The translations under genes were made by a program, and so were the position numbers. A DNA stretch of 64,000 nucleotides from Streptomyces longisporoflavus (lineage in GTDB: Bacteria; Actinomycetota; Actinomycetes; Streptomycetales; Streptomycetaceae): the NCBI RefSeq assembly GCF_014649775.1, contig NZ_BMTR01000009.1, positions 124,001-188,000 on the forward strand, read 5' to 3'. Positions 36,772-45,841 of this stretch are shown piece by piece. Below the pieces are notes generated by a model. The model was not told where the DNA came from, made no database searches, and was given only the letters and a program-made list of their open reading frames with translations. Each line of letters begins with the position of its first letter. Position 1 is the first letter of the stretch.

Positions 36772-38358
36772 TCAGGCCTTGCTGAGCTCCCAGAAGCGGA
36801 ACACCGTCGACGCGTCGAGGCACGACTCCACGCCGTACACGTCGTCGCTGATGACCGCGTACTGCTTGGCCTGCCAGACCGGCAGGATCGGCAGCTCGTC
36901 GGCGACGATGTCCTGGAGCTTCGAGTAGTCCCCGTCGGTCCTGGTGCGGTCCGTCTCGGCGGCGGTGCCGGGGATGATCTTCCCGGTGATCTCGCTGTTG
37001 CGGTAGTTGTTGTCCAGGACGTTGCCCTTGCCGAAGAAGGGCTGCGTGAAGTTGTCCGGGTCCGGGTAGTCCGGCACCCAGCCCTTGACGTACACGCCGT
37101 ACTTCCCGGACTTGATGTCCCGCTCGTACTGGCCGAACGCGACCGACTTGACCTCGGCGTCGAAGAGGCCGCTCGCGTTGAGCTGCTTGGCGATCGCCTT
37201 CATCTCCTGGTCGGTCGCCGGGCCGTAGCGCGAGGGCGTGGACCAGAGCGTGAGCTTGACCTTGCCGGTCAGGCCCTCCGCGCGCAGGGCGGCGGCGGCC
37301 TTGGAGCGCTGCGGGCGGGCGCCGTAGGTGTCGAAGAAGGCGGTGTTGTGGCCGCCGATGCCGGCCGGGACGATCGAGTACAGCGGCGTGGCCGTGTCCC
37401 GGTAGACGTCCTGGACCAGGGCGTCACGGTCGAGGAGGTAGGCCATGGCCTTGCGGACGCCCAGCTTGCCCGCGACGGGGTCCTTCATGTTGAAGACCAG
37501 GTGCTGGACCTCGGCGCTCGTTCCCTCGACGACGTCGATGCCCTGGCTGGCGTCGGAGGTGTCCTGCTCGATCTCCGCGATGTCGTGGGCGGCGAGACCT
37601 CGGTACGCGATGTCGATCTCGTCGTTCAGGAGCGCCTTCTTCAGGCCCTTCTGGTCGTCGTGGAAGAACTTGAGGGTGACGCCCTTGTTCTTCACCTTGG
37701 CGGTGCCCTTGTAGTCGGGGTTGACCGAGAAGACCGCCTGACCGTCGTCGAACGAGTCGAGCTTGTACGGCCCCGAGCCCGTGGCCTGGCCGTCCTCGCG
37801 CAGCCCGTCCATGTCGTACGACGCGTGGTCGACGATGGATCCCGCACCGGACGCGATCTTGCTGGGGAAGGTGGCGTCGGCGTACTTGAGCTTGAAGACG
37901 ACCTTCTTGGCGCTCGGTGTCTCGACGCGGTCGAGCATCGGGAACATGAGCGCCGGTCCGGCGTCGTCATTGATCTTCATCATGCGGTCGAAGGAGTACT
38001 TGACGTCCTTCGAGGTCAGTGCGTTGCCGTTGCTGAACTTCAGGCCGTCGCGCAGCGTGCACTCGAAGACTCTGGTCTTCGAGCCGGTGAAGCCGCACTC
38101 CTTGGCGGCCTCGGGCTGCGGCTCCGTGGCCCCGTTGGGGAAGCTCATCAGGGACTGGAAGACGTTGTTGAACAGGAGCCATGACCCCGGGTCATAGCCG
38201 GATGCCGGGTCGGTGGCCAGGACGTCGTCCGACATCCCCATCACCACCGCGTCCTCGTTCTCCCCCGCGCCACCCGTTTCCGTGCCGCAGCCGGTGAGCA
38301 GGGCGGCGGCCAGCCCTCCCGTAAGGGGGAGGGCCAGCCACTGGTTACGCAAATTCAC
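36772..38358 (-). CDS. Family 5 solute-binding lipoprotein (peptide/nickel type), second of two
   Basis: 528-residue extracytoplasmic binding protein of the DppA/OppA family. Signal peptide LPLTGGLAAALLTGC with lipobox Cys, then the fold: ECTLRDGLKFSNGNALTSKD, ATGSGPYKLDSF, VRKAMAYLLDRDALVQDVY, KGWVPDYPDPDNFTQPFF. GTG 38358 is chosen for AAGG 7 bases upstream and the signal peptide. It is a paralogue of the gene 71 bases upstream. No permease or ATPase genes accompany the pair. Confidence 0.9.
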   Translation of the reverse strand: MNLRNQWLALPLTGGLAAALLTGCGTETGGAGENEDAVVMGMSDDVLATDPASGYDPGSWLLFNNVFQSLMSFPNGATEPQPEAAKECGFTGSKTRVFECTLRDGLKFSNGNALTSKDVKYSFDRMMKINDDAGPALMFPMLDRVETPSAKKVVFKLKYADATFPSKIASGAGSIVDHASYDMDGLREDGQATGSGPYKLDSFDDGQAVFSVNPDYKGTAKVKNKGVTLKFFHDDQKGLKKALLNDEIDIAYRGLAAHDIAEIEQDTSDASQGIDVVEGTSAEVQHLVFNMKDPVAGKLGVRKAMAYLLDRDALVQDVYRDTATPLYSIVPAGIGGHNTAFFDTYGARPQRSKAAAALRAEGLTGKVKLTLWSTPSRYGPATDQEMKAIAKQLNASGLFDAEVKSVAFGQYERDIKSGKYGVYVKGWVPDYPDPDNFTQPFFGKGNVLDNNYRNSEITGKIIPGTAAETDRTRTDGDYSKLQDIVADELPILPVWQAKQYAVISDDVYGVESCLDASTVFRFWELSKA

Positions 38359-38429
38359 GAACGTGCCTTGTCGTTGATGTGTATCGGTGGAGCGAAGCCC
38401 GGCGGGGCGTACAACGGTGTGCGCGGAGG

Positions 38430-40037
38430 TCAGCCGCTCACACCGCGGCCGAGCTCCCACAGCTGGAGGTTCGAGGAGGAGTTGAGCGCCCACTCGACAC
38501 CCGTGATGTCGTCCCGGGCCGCGAGGTACTGCTTGCCCTGCCAGAGGGGAAGCACCGGCACGTCCTCGGCGACGATGTCCTGGACCTTCTTGATGCTCTT
38601 GGAGGCGGTGAGCCGGTCCGCCTCACGACGCGAGTGCGGCAGCAGCTCGTCGTTGATCGTGCTGTTCACGTACGGCGAGCCGAGGATGTTGTCCTTGTCG
38701 AGGAACGGCGTGAGGAAGTTGTCGGCGTCGGGGAAGTCGGGGAACCAGCCCATGCCGTAGACGTCGTACGCGCCCTTCTGCTCGGCGGGGCGGAAGGTGT
38801 TCCAGTCCGTGCCCTTGATCGACACGTCGAACAGGCCGCTCGCGTTGAGCTGCTTCTGCAGGAGCTGGAACTCCTTCTTGGTGCCCGGGCCGTAGTGGTC
38901 CGTCGTGTAGTGCAGGGTGAGCTTGACCGGCGTGCTGATGTCGGCCTTCTGCAGCAGTGTGCGGGCCTTGGTCTCGCTCGGGTCGTTGTACTGGTTGAAG
39001 AACGAGTTGGTGTGGCCCGTGATCGTGGCCGGCACCAGGGAGTAGAGCGGCTCGGCCGCGTCGCCGTAGACGCCGGCCGCGAGGGCGCCGCGGTCGACGA
39101 GCTGCGCGATGGCCTGGCGGACCGCCTTGGACTTGACGGTGGTGGCGTCCGTGTTGAAGCCGAGGTAGCGGATCTCGAGGCCGGGCGTCTCGACCAGCTC
39201 GATGTTGTCGCTCGTGTCTTCCTTGAGCGTCTTGATCTGCTCGGGCGACATGGTGCGCGTCATCATGTCGAGGTCGCCGCTCTCCAGGGCCTTGCCCATG
39301 GCGTCGGCGGACTCGTAGGTGCGCATCTCGACTTTGTCGTTCTTGGGCTTGAGAACACCCTTGTAGTTGGGGTTCTTGGAGAACGTTGTCTTGACGAGCT
39401 TGTTGCCCTCGACCTCTTGCTTGGCGGTGTACGGGCCCGAGCCGTCCAGGTCGAAACCGTCGCGCAGCTTGTTCTTCGCGTAGTGGTCCGAGCTGACGAT
39501 GCCCGCGATGGGCGTGGCCAGCTTGTACGGGAAGGTCGCGTCGGGGCTCTTGAGGTGGAAGACGACGCTGCGGTCGCCCTCGGTCTCGATCGCGTCGACG
39601 TTGGACACCATGCCGGCGGAGCCGCTGGGGTCCTTGATCTTCATGTCCCGCACCCGCTCGATGGAGAACTTCACATCGGCCGCGGTCAGCGGCTCACCGT
39701 CGGCGAACTTCAGGTCCTTGCGCAGCGTGCACTCGTAGCGCTCGTTGCCGGTGTCGGTGAAGCCGCACTTCTCGGCGGCGTCGGGCTCCGGCTCGCCGCC
39801 GCCGCGCGGGGCGGCCATCAGCGTCTGGACCGTCTGGCGCACGACGTTCCAGGAACCCGCGTCATAGGCGTAGGCCGGATCGAAGGGCGCCGGTATCTCG
39901 GGTGAGGTGGCGAACCGGTCCGTGGTGCCGACGGTGATCGCGTCGTCTCCCCCGTCGTCGCCCGCCCCTCCGCAGGCCGCGAGCGCCGAAGCGAGCAGAC
40001 CTACGACGGCCGGCAGCACCAAAGTCTTACGGTTCAT
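38430..40037 (-). CDS. Family 5 solute-binding lipoprotein (peptide/nickel type), first of two
   Basis: 535-residue paralogue of the downstream gene. Signal peptide VLPAVVGLLASALAAC with lipobox; conserved segments ECTLRKDLKFADGEPLTAAD, DLDGSGPYTAKQE, VRQAIAQLVDRGALAAGVYG and MGWFPDFPDADNFLTPFL line up with those of its neighbour. ATG 40037 has GGAGA about 10 bases upstream. Both genes probably come from one duplication. The transported substrate is unknown; peptides are the family default. Confidence 0.9.
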   Translation of the reverse strand: MNRKTLVLPAVVGLLASALAACGGAGDDGGDDAITVGTTDRFATSPEIPAPFDPAYAYDAGSWNVVRQTVQTLMAAPRGGGEPEPDAAEKCGFTDTGNERYECTLRKDLKFADGEPLTAADVKFSIERVRDMKIKDPSGSAGMVSNVDAIETEGDRSVVFHLKSPDATFPYKLATPIAGIVSSDHYAKNKLRDGFDLDGSGPYTAKQEVEGNKLVKTTFSKNPNYKGVLKPKNDKVEMRTYESADAMGKALESGDLDMMTRTMSPEQIKTLKEDTSDNIELVETPGLEIRYLGFNTDATTVKSKAVRQAIAQLVDRGALAAGVYGDAAEPLYSLVPATITGHTNSFFNQYNDPSETKARTLLQKADISTPVKLTLHYTTDHYGPGTKKEFQLLQKQLNASGLFDVSIKGTDWNTFRPAEQKGAYDVYGMGWFPDFPDADNFLTPFLDKDNILGSPYVNSTINDELLPHSRREADRLTASKSIKKVQDIVAEDVPVLPLWQGKQYLAARDDITGVEWALNSSSNLQLWELGRGVSG

Positions 40038-40358
40038 GCTCGACGTTCTCCAGAGCTGTTGGTCCCGTCCGGACCGACAACGAGGGGTGGGGTCAGTTCG
40101 GTCCGTGGGGTGTGGCGATGTTCTCGCGAAGACATTAGTCCGCGCCGCCAGGCGGGCCGGTAAGCACCGGAGTTGACCCCCCATCACACAGCGAAACCGG
40201 GCGCGGACGCACCGATACCCCGACACGGGAAGGTTTCGTGAGGTTCCCCTTAATCAGGACACAACGCCACCGAACAACTCGCGCAAATCGCCACTCCCGC
40301 ACAGCCCCGATCGACTGTCGACCCCCCTTGGAGTGGGAAAGGTCACATCTTCAACCGT
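40038..40358 (-). promoter_or_regulatory. Upstream region of the solute-binding genes
   Basis: 321 bases without a gene between the HAD phosphatase and the solute-binding pair. It must hold the promoter of the latter. A partial palindrome ATGTTCT-CGCG-AAGACAT is seen near 40118-40135, and TAATGT there is a possible -10 on the minus strand. No convincing -35 is seen. The left 180 bases are A/C-rich with no recognisable structure. Confidence 0.35.
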
Positions 40359-41060
40359 TCAGCGCTTTCCGGCCATCAGGCCTTGCAGGAAAGGCAGGTC
40401 GACGTGTTCGAGGGTCGGCACGATGGTTCTGCCCGCCGCCGGGGCGATGGGCGCGACGGACGGCACCGCGACGACACGGCAGCCCGCCGCCTCGGCCGCC
40501 GCGACACCGGTCGCGGTGTCCTCGATGACGGCACATCTGGCCGGTTCCGCGCCCACTCCGGCCGCCGCGAGGAGGTAGGGGTCGGGGTGCGGCTTGGTCC
40601 TGGTCACCTCGTCGCCCGCGATGGTCAGCGCGAAGTGGTGGGAGCCGATCGAGTCGAGCACGCGGTCGATGATGCGCCGGTGCGAGGCGGAGACCAGGGC
40701 CATGGGCACCTCGTGCGCGGCGAGCTCGGCAAGGAGCCTCGCGGCCCCCGGCATCAGCGGCAGGGCGCGCCCGATGCGCTCCTCGAAGCCGTCGTTGAGC
40801 AGCACGGTCAGCTCGGGGACCGTGATGTCGGCGCCGGTGGACTCGATGAGGAAGGCGGCGCTGCGCGTCATGGGGCCGCCGACGACCACATCACGCCAGG
40901 CCTCGTCGAGTCTGTGGCCCAGTGCGGCGAACACCGCGACCTCCGCGTCCCACCAGAATCCCTCGGTGTCCACGAGGGTTCCGTCCATGTCGAGGAGGAC
41001 CGCCTGCAGGTCGCTGCCTTCGGCCGTTCGGGTATCGAGCGCGGGAACCGTACTGGTCAT
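40359..41060 (-). CDS. HAD-superfamily phosphatase (beta-phosphoglucomutase-like)
   Basis: 233-residue HAD hydrolase. Motif I LLDMDGTLVDTEGFWW with nucleophile and acid Asp, motif II ALVSASHR, motif III TRTKPHPDPYLLAA and motif IV VIEDTATGVAAAEAAG. A helical cap at about 35-100 makes it subclass I. The substrate cannot be told. ATG 41060 has GGAGG 9 bases upstream. Same direction as metH, 99 bases downstream of it. Confidence 0.92.
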   Translation of the reverse strand: MTSTVPALDTRTAEGSDLQAVLLDMDGTLVDTEGFWWDAEVAVFAALGHRLDEAWRDVVVGGPMTRSAAFLIESTGADITVPELTVLLNDGFEERIGRALPLMPGAARLLAELAAHEVPMALVSASHRRIIDRVLDSIGSHHFALTIAGDEVTRTKPHPDPYLLAAAGVGAEPARCAVIEDTATGVAAAEAAGCRVVAVPSVAPIAPAAGRTIVPTLEHVDLPFLQGLMAGKR

Positions 41061-41088
41061 CCGGGCACACCTCCATGAGGGACGGAAA

Positions 41089-41126
41089 GGCCGGTTGCGC
41101 CCTTTTGACAGGGTTGGCAACCGGCC
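41089..41126 (-). terminator. Possible terminator between metH and the HAD gene
   Basis: GGCCGGTTGC (41089-41098) pairs with GCAACCGGCC (41117-41126) around an 18-base loop. A smaller hairpin CAAGT/ACTTG (41140-41154) abuts the metH stop. There is no T-run after the stem. Confidence 0.45.
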
Positions 41127-41159
41127 TGCACTGGACCGACAAGTGTACGACTTGCCCGC

Positions 41160-44100
41160 TCAGCGCGCGTTGAAGTATTTCGCCTCGGGGTGGTGGATGA
41201 CGATCGCGTCCGTGGACTGCTCCGGGTGCAGCTGGAACTCCTCGGAGAGCTGCACGCCGATCCGCTCCGGCTCAAGGAGCTCGGCGATCTTCGCGCGGTC
41301 CTCCAGGTCGGGGCAGGCGCCGTAGCCGAGCGAGAAGCGCGCGCCGCGGTACTTCAGGGCGAACATGTCCTCGACGTCGGCGGGGTCCTCGCCGCCGAAG
41401 CCGAGCTCGGCGCGCACCCGCGCGTGCCAGTACTCGGCGAGCGCCTCGGCCAACTGCACGGACAGGCCGTGCAGTTCGAGGTAGTCGCGGTAGGAGTCGG
41501 CGGCGAAAAGCTCGGCCGTGGCCTCGCCGATCTTCGAGCCGACGGTGACGACCTGCAGGCCGACCACGTCGGTCTCGCCGGACTCCTGCGGGCGGAAGTA
41601 GTCCGCGAGGCACAGGCGCCGGCCGCGGCGCTGGCGCGGGAAGGAGAAGCGGGTGCGCTCGTTGCCCTGGTCGTCCAGGATGATCAGGTCGTCGCCCTTG
41701 GAGACGCAGGGGAAGTAGCCGTGCACGACGGCCGCCTCCAGCATGTTCTTGGTGTGCAGCTCGTCCAGCCAGCCGCGCAGCCGGGGCCGCCCCTCGCTCT
41801 CCACCAGCTCCTCGTACGAGGGCCCGTCACCCGTCCGGGCCTGTTTGAGGCCCCACTGGCCCTTGAACAGGGCGCCCTCGTCCAGCCAGGAGGCGTACTC
41901 CTTGAGCTGGATGCCCTTGACGACGCGGGTGCCCCAGAACGGCGGGGTGGGGACGGGGTTGTCGGTGGAGACGTCCGAGCGCGCGGGGCCCTCGTCCTCG
42001 GTGACCTCCAGGGCCGGGGTGTCCCGCTTGGCCACGCGGCGCTGCTTGAGCTCGGGCAGCGTGGCGCCGGGGACGCCGCGCTTGACCGCGATGAGGGCGT
42101 CCATCAGGCGCAGCCCCTCGAAGGCGTCGCGGGCGTAGCGGACCTCGCCCTCGTAGATCTCGTGGAGGTCCTGCTCGACGTACGCGCGGGTGAGCGCGGC
42201 GCCGCCGAGGATCACCGGGAAGTCGGCGGCCATCTTGCGCTGGTTGAGCTCCTCCAGGTTCTCCTTCATGATCACGGTCGACTTCACCAGGAGGCCGGAC
42301 ATGCCGATCACGTCGGCGCGGTGCTCGGCGGCGGCGTCCAGGATCGCGGCGACCGGCTGCTTGATGCCGAGGTTGACGACGTTGTAGCCGTTGTTGGACA
42401 GGATGATGTCGACGAGGTTCTTGCCGATGTCGTGGACGTCGCCGCGGACGGTGGCCAGGACGATGGTGCCCTTGCCCTCGGAGTCCGACTTCTCCATGTG
42501 CGGTTCGAGGTGGGCGACGGCGGTCTTCATGACCTCGGCGGACTGCAGCACGAAGGGCAGCTGCATCTGGCCGGATCCGAACAGCTCGCCGACGACCTTC
42601 ATGCCCTCAAGGAGGGTGTCGTTGACGATGTCGAGCGCCGGGCGGGTCAGCAGGGCCTCGTCGAGGTCGGCGTCCAGGCCGTTCTTCTCGCCGTCGATGA
42701 TGCGCCGCTTGAGGCGCTCGTCCAGCGGCAGGGCCATGAGCTCCTCGGCCTTGCCCGCCTTCATGGACTTCATGTTGACGCCCTCGAAGAGCTCCATGAG
42801 CTTTTGCAGGGGGTCGTAGCCCTCTTCGCGGCGGTCGTAGATCAGGTCGTGGGCGACCTTGACCTGCTCCTCGTCCAGGCGCGCGATCGGCAGGATCTTG
42901 GAGGCGTGCACGATCGCCGAGTCCAGGCCCGCCTTGACGCACTCGTCGAGGAAGACGGAGTTCAGGACGACGCGGGCGGCCGGGTTGAGACCGAAGGAGA
43001 TGTTCGACAGGCCCAGGGTGGTCTGCACGTCCGGGTGGCGGCGCTTGAGCTCGCGGATCGCCTCGATGGTGGCGATGCCGTCGCCGCGGGACTCCTCCTG
43101 GCCGGTGCAGATGGTGAAGGTCAGGCAGTCGATGAGGATGTCCGACTCGTGGATGCCCCAGTTGCCGGTCAGGTCGTCGATGAGCCGCTCGGCGATGGCG
43201 ACCTTGTGCTCGGCGGTGCGGGCCTGGCCCTCCTCGTCGATGGTCAGCGCGATCAGCGCGGCGCCGTGCTCCCTGGCGAGTGCGGTGACCTTCGCGAAGC
43301 GGGACTCGGGGCCGTCGCCGTCCTCGTAGTTGACGGAGTTGATGACGGCACGGCCGCCCAGCTTCTCCAACCCGGCCTGGATGACCGGCAGTTCGGTGGA
43401 GTCCAGGACGATGGGCAGGGTGGAGGCGGTGGCGAAGCGCCCGGCGAGCTCCGCCATGTCCTGGACGCCGTCGCGGCCGACGTAGTCGACGCACAGGTCG
43501 AGCATGTGCGCGCCCTCGCGGATCTGGTCGCGGGCCATCTCCACACAGTCGTCCCAGCGGCCCTCCAGCATGGCCTCGCGGAACTTCTTCGAGCCGTTGG
43601 CGTTCGTGCGCTCGCCGATGGCCAGGTAGGAGGTGTCCTGGCGGAAGGGCACGGTCTGGTAGAGCGAGGCGGCGCCCGGCTCGGGGCGCGGCTCGCGGCG
43701 GACCGTCTCCATGCCGCGCACGCGCTCGACGACCTGGCGCAGGTGCTCGGGGGTCGTGCCGCAGCAGCCGCCGACCAGGGAGAGGCCGTATTCGCGTACG
43801 AAGGTCTCCTGGGCGTCGGCAAGCTCCGCCTCGGTCAGCGGGTAGTGGGCGCCGTTCTTGCCCAGGACCGGCAGGCCCGCGTTGGGCATGCAGGAGATCG
43901 GCACGCGCGAGTGGCGGGCGAGATAGCGCAGGTGCTCGCTCATCTCGGCCGGGCCCGTGGCGCAGTTCAGGCCGATCATGTCGATGCCGAGCGGCTCCAG
44001 GGCGGTGAGCGCGGCGCCGATCTCCGAGCCGAGCAGCATCGTGCCGGTGGTCTCGACGGTGACCGAACAGATCAGCGGGAGGTTCGCGCCGGTGGCGTCC

Positions 44101-44687
44101 AGGGCGCGGCGGGCGCCGAGGATCGCGGACTTGGTCTGCAGCAGGTCCTGGGTGGTCTCCACCAGGAGGGCGTCGGCGCCGCCCGCGATCATGCCCTCGG
44201 CGTTGGTCTGGTAGGCGTCGCGAAGCACGGTGTACGGGGCGTGGCCCAGGGTCGGCAGCTTGGTGCCGGGGCCCATGGAGCCGAGGACCCAGCGCTGCTG
44301 CCCGGTCGACGCGGTGAACTCGTCGGCGACCTCGCGGGCGATGCGGGCGCCGGCCTCGGAGAGCTCGTAGTTCCGCTCGGGGATGTCGTACTCGCTCAGG
44401 GCGGCGAAGTTCGTGCCGAAGGTGTTCGTCTCGACGCAGTCGACGCCGACCGCGAAGTACTCCGCGTGGACCGAGCGGACGATGTCCGGGCGTGTCACGT
44501 TCAGGATCTCGTTACAGCCCTCGAGGTTCTGGAAGTCCTCGAGAGTGGGGTCCTGGGCCTGGAGCATCGTGCCCATCGCGCCGTCGGCCACCACCACGCG
44601 GGTGGCGAGGGCTTCGCGGAGGGCATCGGCTCGGGTTCCGTTCGAGCTGTTCGAGGAACCGGACGAGGGGGTAGGCAACGAGGCCAT
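41160..44687 (-). CDS. metH: Cobalamin-dependent methionine synthase
   Basis: 1175-residue four-module enzyme making methionine from homocysteine with methyltetrahydrofolate. Order: homocysteine-binding domain (about 25-330) with zinc Cys in GLNCATGP and GGCCGTTPEH; folate domain (about 355-610); B12-binding region with DVHDIGKN supplying the cobalt-ligand His (about 640-870); AdoMet reactivation domain to the end (PACPDLEDR-like GYGACPDLEDRAKI, EQSTDAIVIHHPEA). ATG 44687 is chosen for GGGAG upstream. Complete and full length. Confidence 0.97.
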   Translation of the reverse strand: MASLPTPSSGSSNSSNGTRADALREALATRVVVADGAMGTMLQAQDPTLEDFQNLEGCNEILNVTRPDIVRSVHAEYFAVGVDCVETNTFGTNFAALSEYDIPERNYELSEAGARIAREVADEFTASTGQQRWVLGSMGPGTKLPTLGHAPYTVLRDAYQTNAEGMIAGGADALLVETTQDLLQTKSAILGARRALDATGANLPLICSVTVETTGTMLLGSEIGAALTALEPLGIDMIGLNCATGPAEMSEHLRYLARHSRVPISCMPNAGLPVLGKNGAHYPLTEAELADAQETFVREYGLSLVGGCCGTTPEHLRQVVERVRGMETVRREPRPEPGAASLYQTVPFRQDTSYLAIGERTNANGSKKFREAMLEGRWDDCVEMARDQIREGAHMLDLCVDYVGRDGVQDMAELAGRFATASTLPIVLDSTELPVIQAGLEKLGGRAVINSVNYEDGDGPESRFAKVTALAREHGAALIALTIDEEGQARTAEHKVAIAERLIDDLTGNWGIHESDILIDCLTFTICTGQEESRGDGIATIEAIRELKRRHPDVQTTLGLSNISFGLNPAARVVLNSVFLDECVKAGLDSAIVHASKILPIARLDEEQVKVAHDLIYDRREEGYDPLQKLMELFEGVNMKSMKAGKAEELMALPLDERLKRRIIDGEKNGLDADLDEALLTRPALDIVNDTLLEGMKVVGELFGSGQMQLPFVLQSAEVMKTAVAHLEPHMEKSDSEGKGTIVLATVRGDVHDIGKNLVDIILSNNGYNVVNLGIKQPVAAILDAAAEHRADVIGMSGLLVKSTVIMKENLEELNQRKMAADFPVILGGAALTRAYVEQDLHEIYEGEVRYARDAFEGLRLMDALIAVKRGVPGATLPELKQRRVAKRDTPALEVTEDEGPARSDVSTDNPVPTPPFWGTRVVKGIQLKEYASWLDEGALFKGQWGLKQARTGDGPSYEELVESEGRPRLRGWLDELHTKNMLEAAVVHGYFPCVSKGDDLIILDDQGNERTRFSFPRQRRGRRLCLADYFRPQESGETDVVGLQVVTVGSKIGEATAELFAADSYRDYLELHGLSVQLAEALAEYWHARVRAELGFGGEDPADVEDMFALKYRGARFSLGYGACPDLEDRAKIAELLEPERIGVQLSEEFQLHPEQSTDAIVIHHPEAKYFNAR

Positions 44688-44909
44688 GAATGAGCTCCCA
44701 GAGGTGCGACGGCTGTCGGCTTTGCGCTTCGGAGGAAGGCGCACTCGGTCAGGGTAGCGGGACGAAGGTCGACAGCGCGCGAGTGTTCACGGGGCGGACG
44801 CCCCGCCCCCGTCCGCCCCCTCTTGAGGGGTGTGATTCGGTGCAGGACGGAAAACGGCGAGAAACACCGCTGCCCGCTCTGTCGCGGGAGGTCGACAACG
44901 ACCGATAGT

Positions 44910-44926
44910 GTTCAGCATTGTCGAAC
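44910..44926 (+). promoter_or_regulatory. Candidate GylR operator before gylR
   Basis: GTTCAGCATTGTCGAAC is a 17-base palindrome of form GTTC-rr-CA-N-TG-yy-GAAC. A near-identical copy lies before glpF (45990-46006). It overlaps a -10-like TAGTGT, fitting autorepression. Confidence 0.7.
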
Positions 44927-44960
44927 GTTGGAGTCAGCGTTGGATCAGCGTTGGAGTCAG
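44926..44960 (+). repeat. Three tandem 11-12 base repeats in the gylR leader
   Basis: CGTTGGAGTCAG (44926-44937), CGTTGGATCAG (44938-44948) and CGTTGGAGTCAG (44949-44960) stand head to tail directly after the operator and 22 bases before the gylR ATG. Confidence 0.85.
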
Positions 44961-44982
44961 AGGGACGGAGGAAGGGGCTGCG

Positions 44983-45747
44983 ATGGCACGCAACATCCAG
45001 TCGCTCGAGCGGGCTGCCGCGATGCTGCGGCTGCTCGCGGGCGGTGAGCGACGGCTCGGCCTCTCGGAGATCGCGTCCGCTCTTGGCCTCGCCAAGGGCA
45101 CGGCCCACGGCATTCTGCGCACGCTGCAGGCGGAGGGCTTCGTCGAGCAGGACTCCGCGTCGGGCCGCTATCAGCTCGGCGCCGAGCTGCTGCGCCTGGG
45201 CAACAGCTACCTCGACGTGCACGAGCTGCGGGCCCGCGCCCTGGTGTGGACCGACGACCTGGCCCGCTCCAGCGGCGAGAGCGTCTATCTCGGCGTTCTG
45301 CACCAGCAGGGCGTTCTGATCGTGCACCACGTCTTCCGGCCCGACGACAGCCGCCAGGTCCTGGAGGTGGGGGCGATGCAGCCGCTGCACTCCACGGCGC
45401 TCGGCAAGGTGCTCGCCGCCTACGACCCGGTGGCGCACAGCGAGGCCGCGGAGGCCGACTGGCAGGCCTTCACCACGCGCACCCTGGTGGATCCCGAGGC
45501 CTTCGAGGGCATCCTGGATCTCACCCGCGCGCGGGGGTACGCCGCCGACGTCGAGGAGACGTGGGAGGGCATCGCCTCCGTCGCCGCGCCCATCCACGAC
45601 CGGCGCCGCATGCCGGTCGGCGCCGTCGGCATCACCGGCGCCGTGGAGCGGGTCCGCAGGGACGGCGAGCTGCGCCCCGATCTGATCGCGGCCGTACGGG
45701 ACTGCGCCCGCGCCGTGTCGCGGGACCTGGGCGCCGGGCGTTTCTAG
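44983..45747 (+). CDS. gylR: IclR-family regulator of glycerol catabolism
   Basis: 254-residue repressor. N-terminal winged helix (LGLSEIASALGLAKGTAHGI) and C-terminal effector domain (LEVGAMQPLHSTALGKVLAA, YAADVEETWEGIASVAAPIH). It stands directly before glpF-glpK-glpD, the arrangement of the S. coelicolor gyl operon, where GylR represses and glycerol-3-phosphate induces. ATG 44983 follows GGAGGAAGGGG. A terminator-like hairpin follows it, so glpFKD has a separate promoter as well. Confidence 0.93.
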   Translation: MARNIQSLERAAAMLRLLAGGERRLGLSEIASALGLAKGTAHGILRTLQAEGFVEQDSASGRYQLGAELLRLGNSYLDVHELRARALVWTDDLARSSGESVYLGVLHQQGVLIVHHVFRPDDSRQVLEVGAMQPLHSTALGKVLAAYDPVAHSEAAEADWQAFTTRTLVDPEAFEGILDLTRARGYAADVEETWEGIASVAAPIHDRRRMPVGAVGITGAVERVRRDGELRPDLIAAVRDCARAVSRDLGAGRF

Positions 45748-45748
45748 G

Positions 45749-45797
45749 CCCGTCCGCCCCCAAGCCGACGCCGCCCGTCCGCCTCCGGCCGACGCCG
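45749..45797 (+). repeat. Two 24-25 base tandem copies just after the gylR stop
   Basis: Copies at 45749-45773 and 45774-45797 both open with CCCGTCCGCC and close with GCCGACGCCG. The first base of the array is two bases past the stop codon. Confidence 0.75.
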
Positions 45798-45816
45798 CCC
45801 GCCCGCAGCCGCACGC

Positions 45817-45841
45817 GCCCCCTGCTCGACATGCAGGGGGC
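45817..45841 (+). terminator. Hairpin downstream of gylR
   Basis: GCCCCCTGC (45817-45825) pairs with GCAGGGGGC (45833-45841), loop TCGACAT, followed by ATTCTTCT. Likely a terminator limiting readthrough from gylR into glpF. Confidence 0.7.

Larger units (their letters stand above)
44688..44982. promoter_or_regulatory. Divergent region metH/gylR with GylR-type sites
   Basis: 295 bases between the divergent starts. On the minus strand TACCCT (44751-44756) is a possible metH -10. Toward gylR: perfect repeat GGTCG-ACAA-CGACC (44890-44903), a -10-like TAGTGT (44906-44911), the candidate GylR palindrome, then three tandem CGTTGG repeats. I found no cobalamin riboswitch signature in the short metH leader. 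Confidence 0.55.

Noticed and set aside
41190-44693. Long antisense frame opposite metH
   Set aside because: Same codon-bias artefact; the sense strand encodes a complete methionine synthase.
44688-44790. Cobalamin or SAM riboswitch in the metH leader
   Set aside because: The probable leader is under about 70 bases, and no cobalamin-box-like element or SAM-riboswitch helices could be found.
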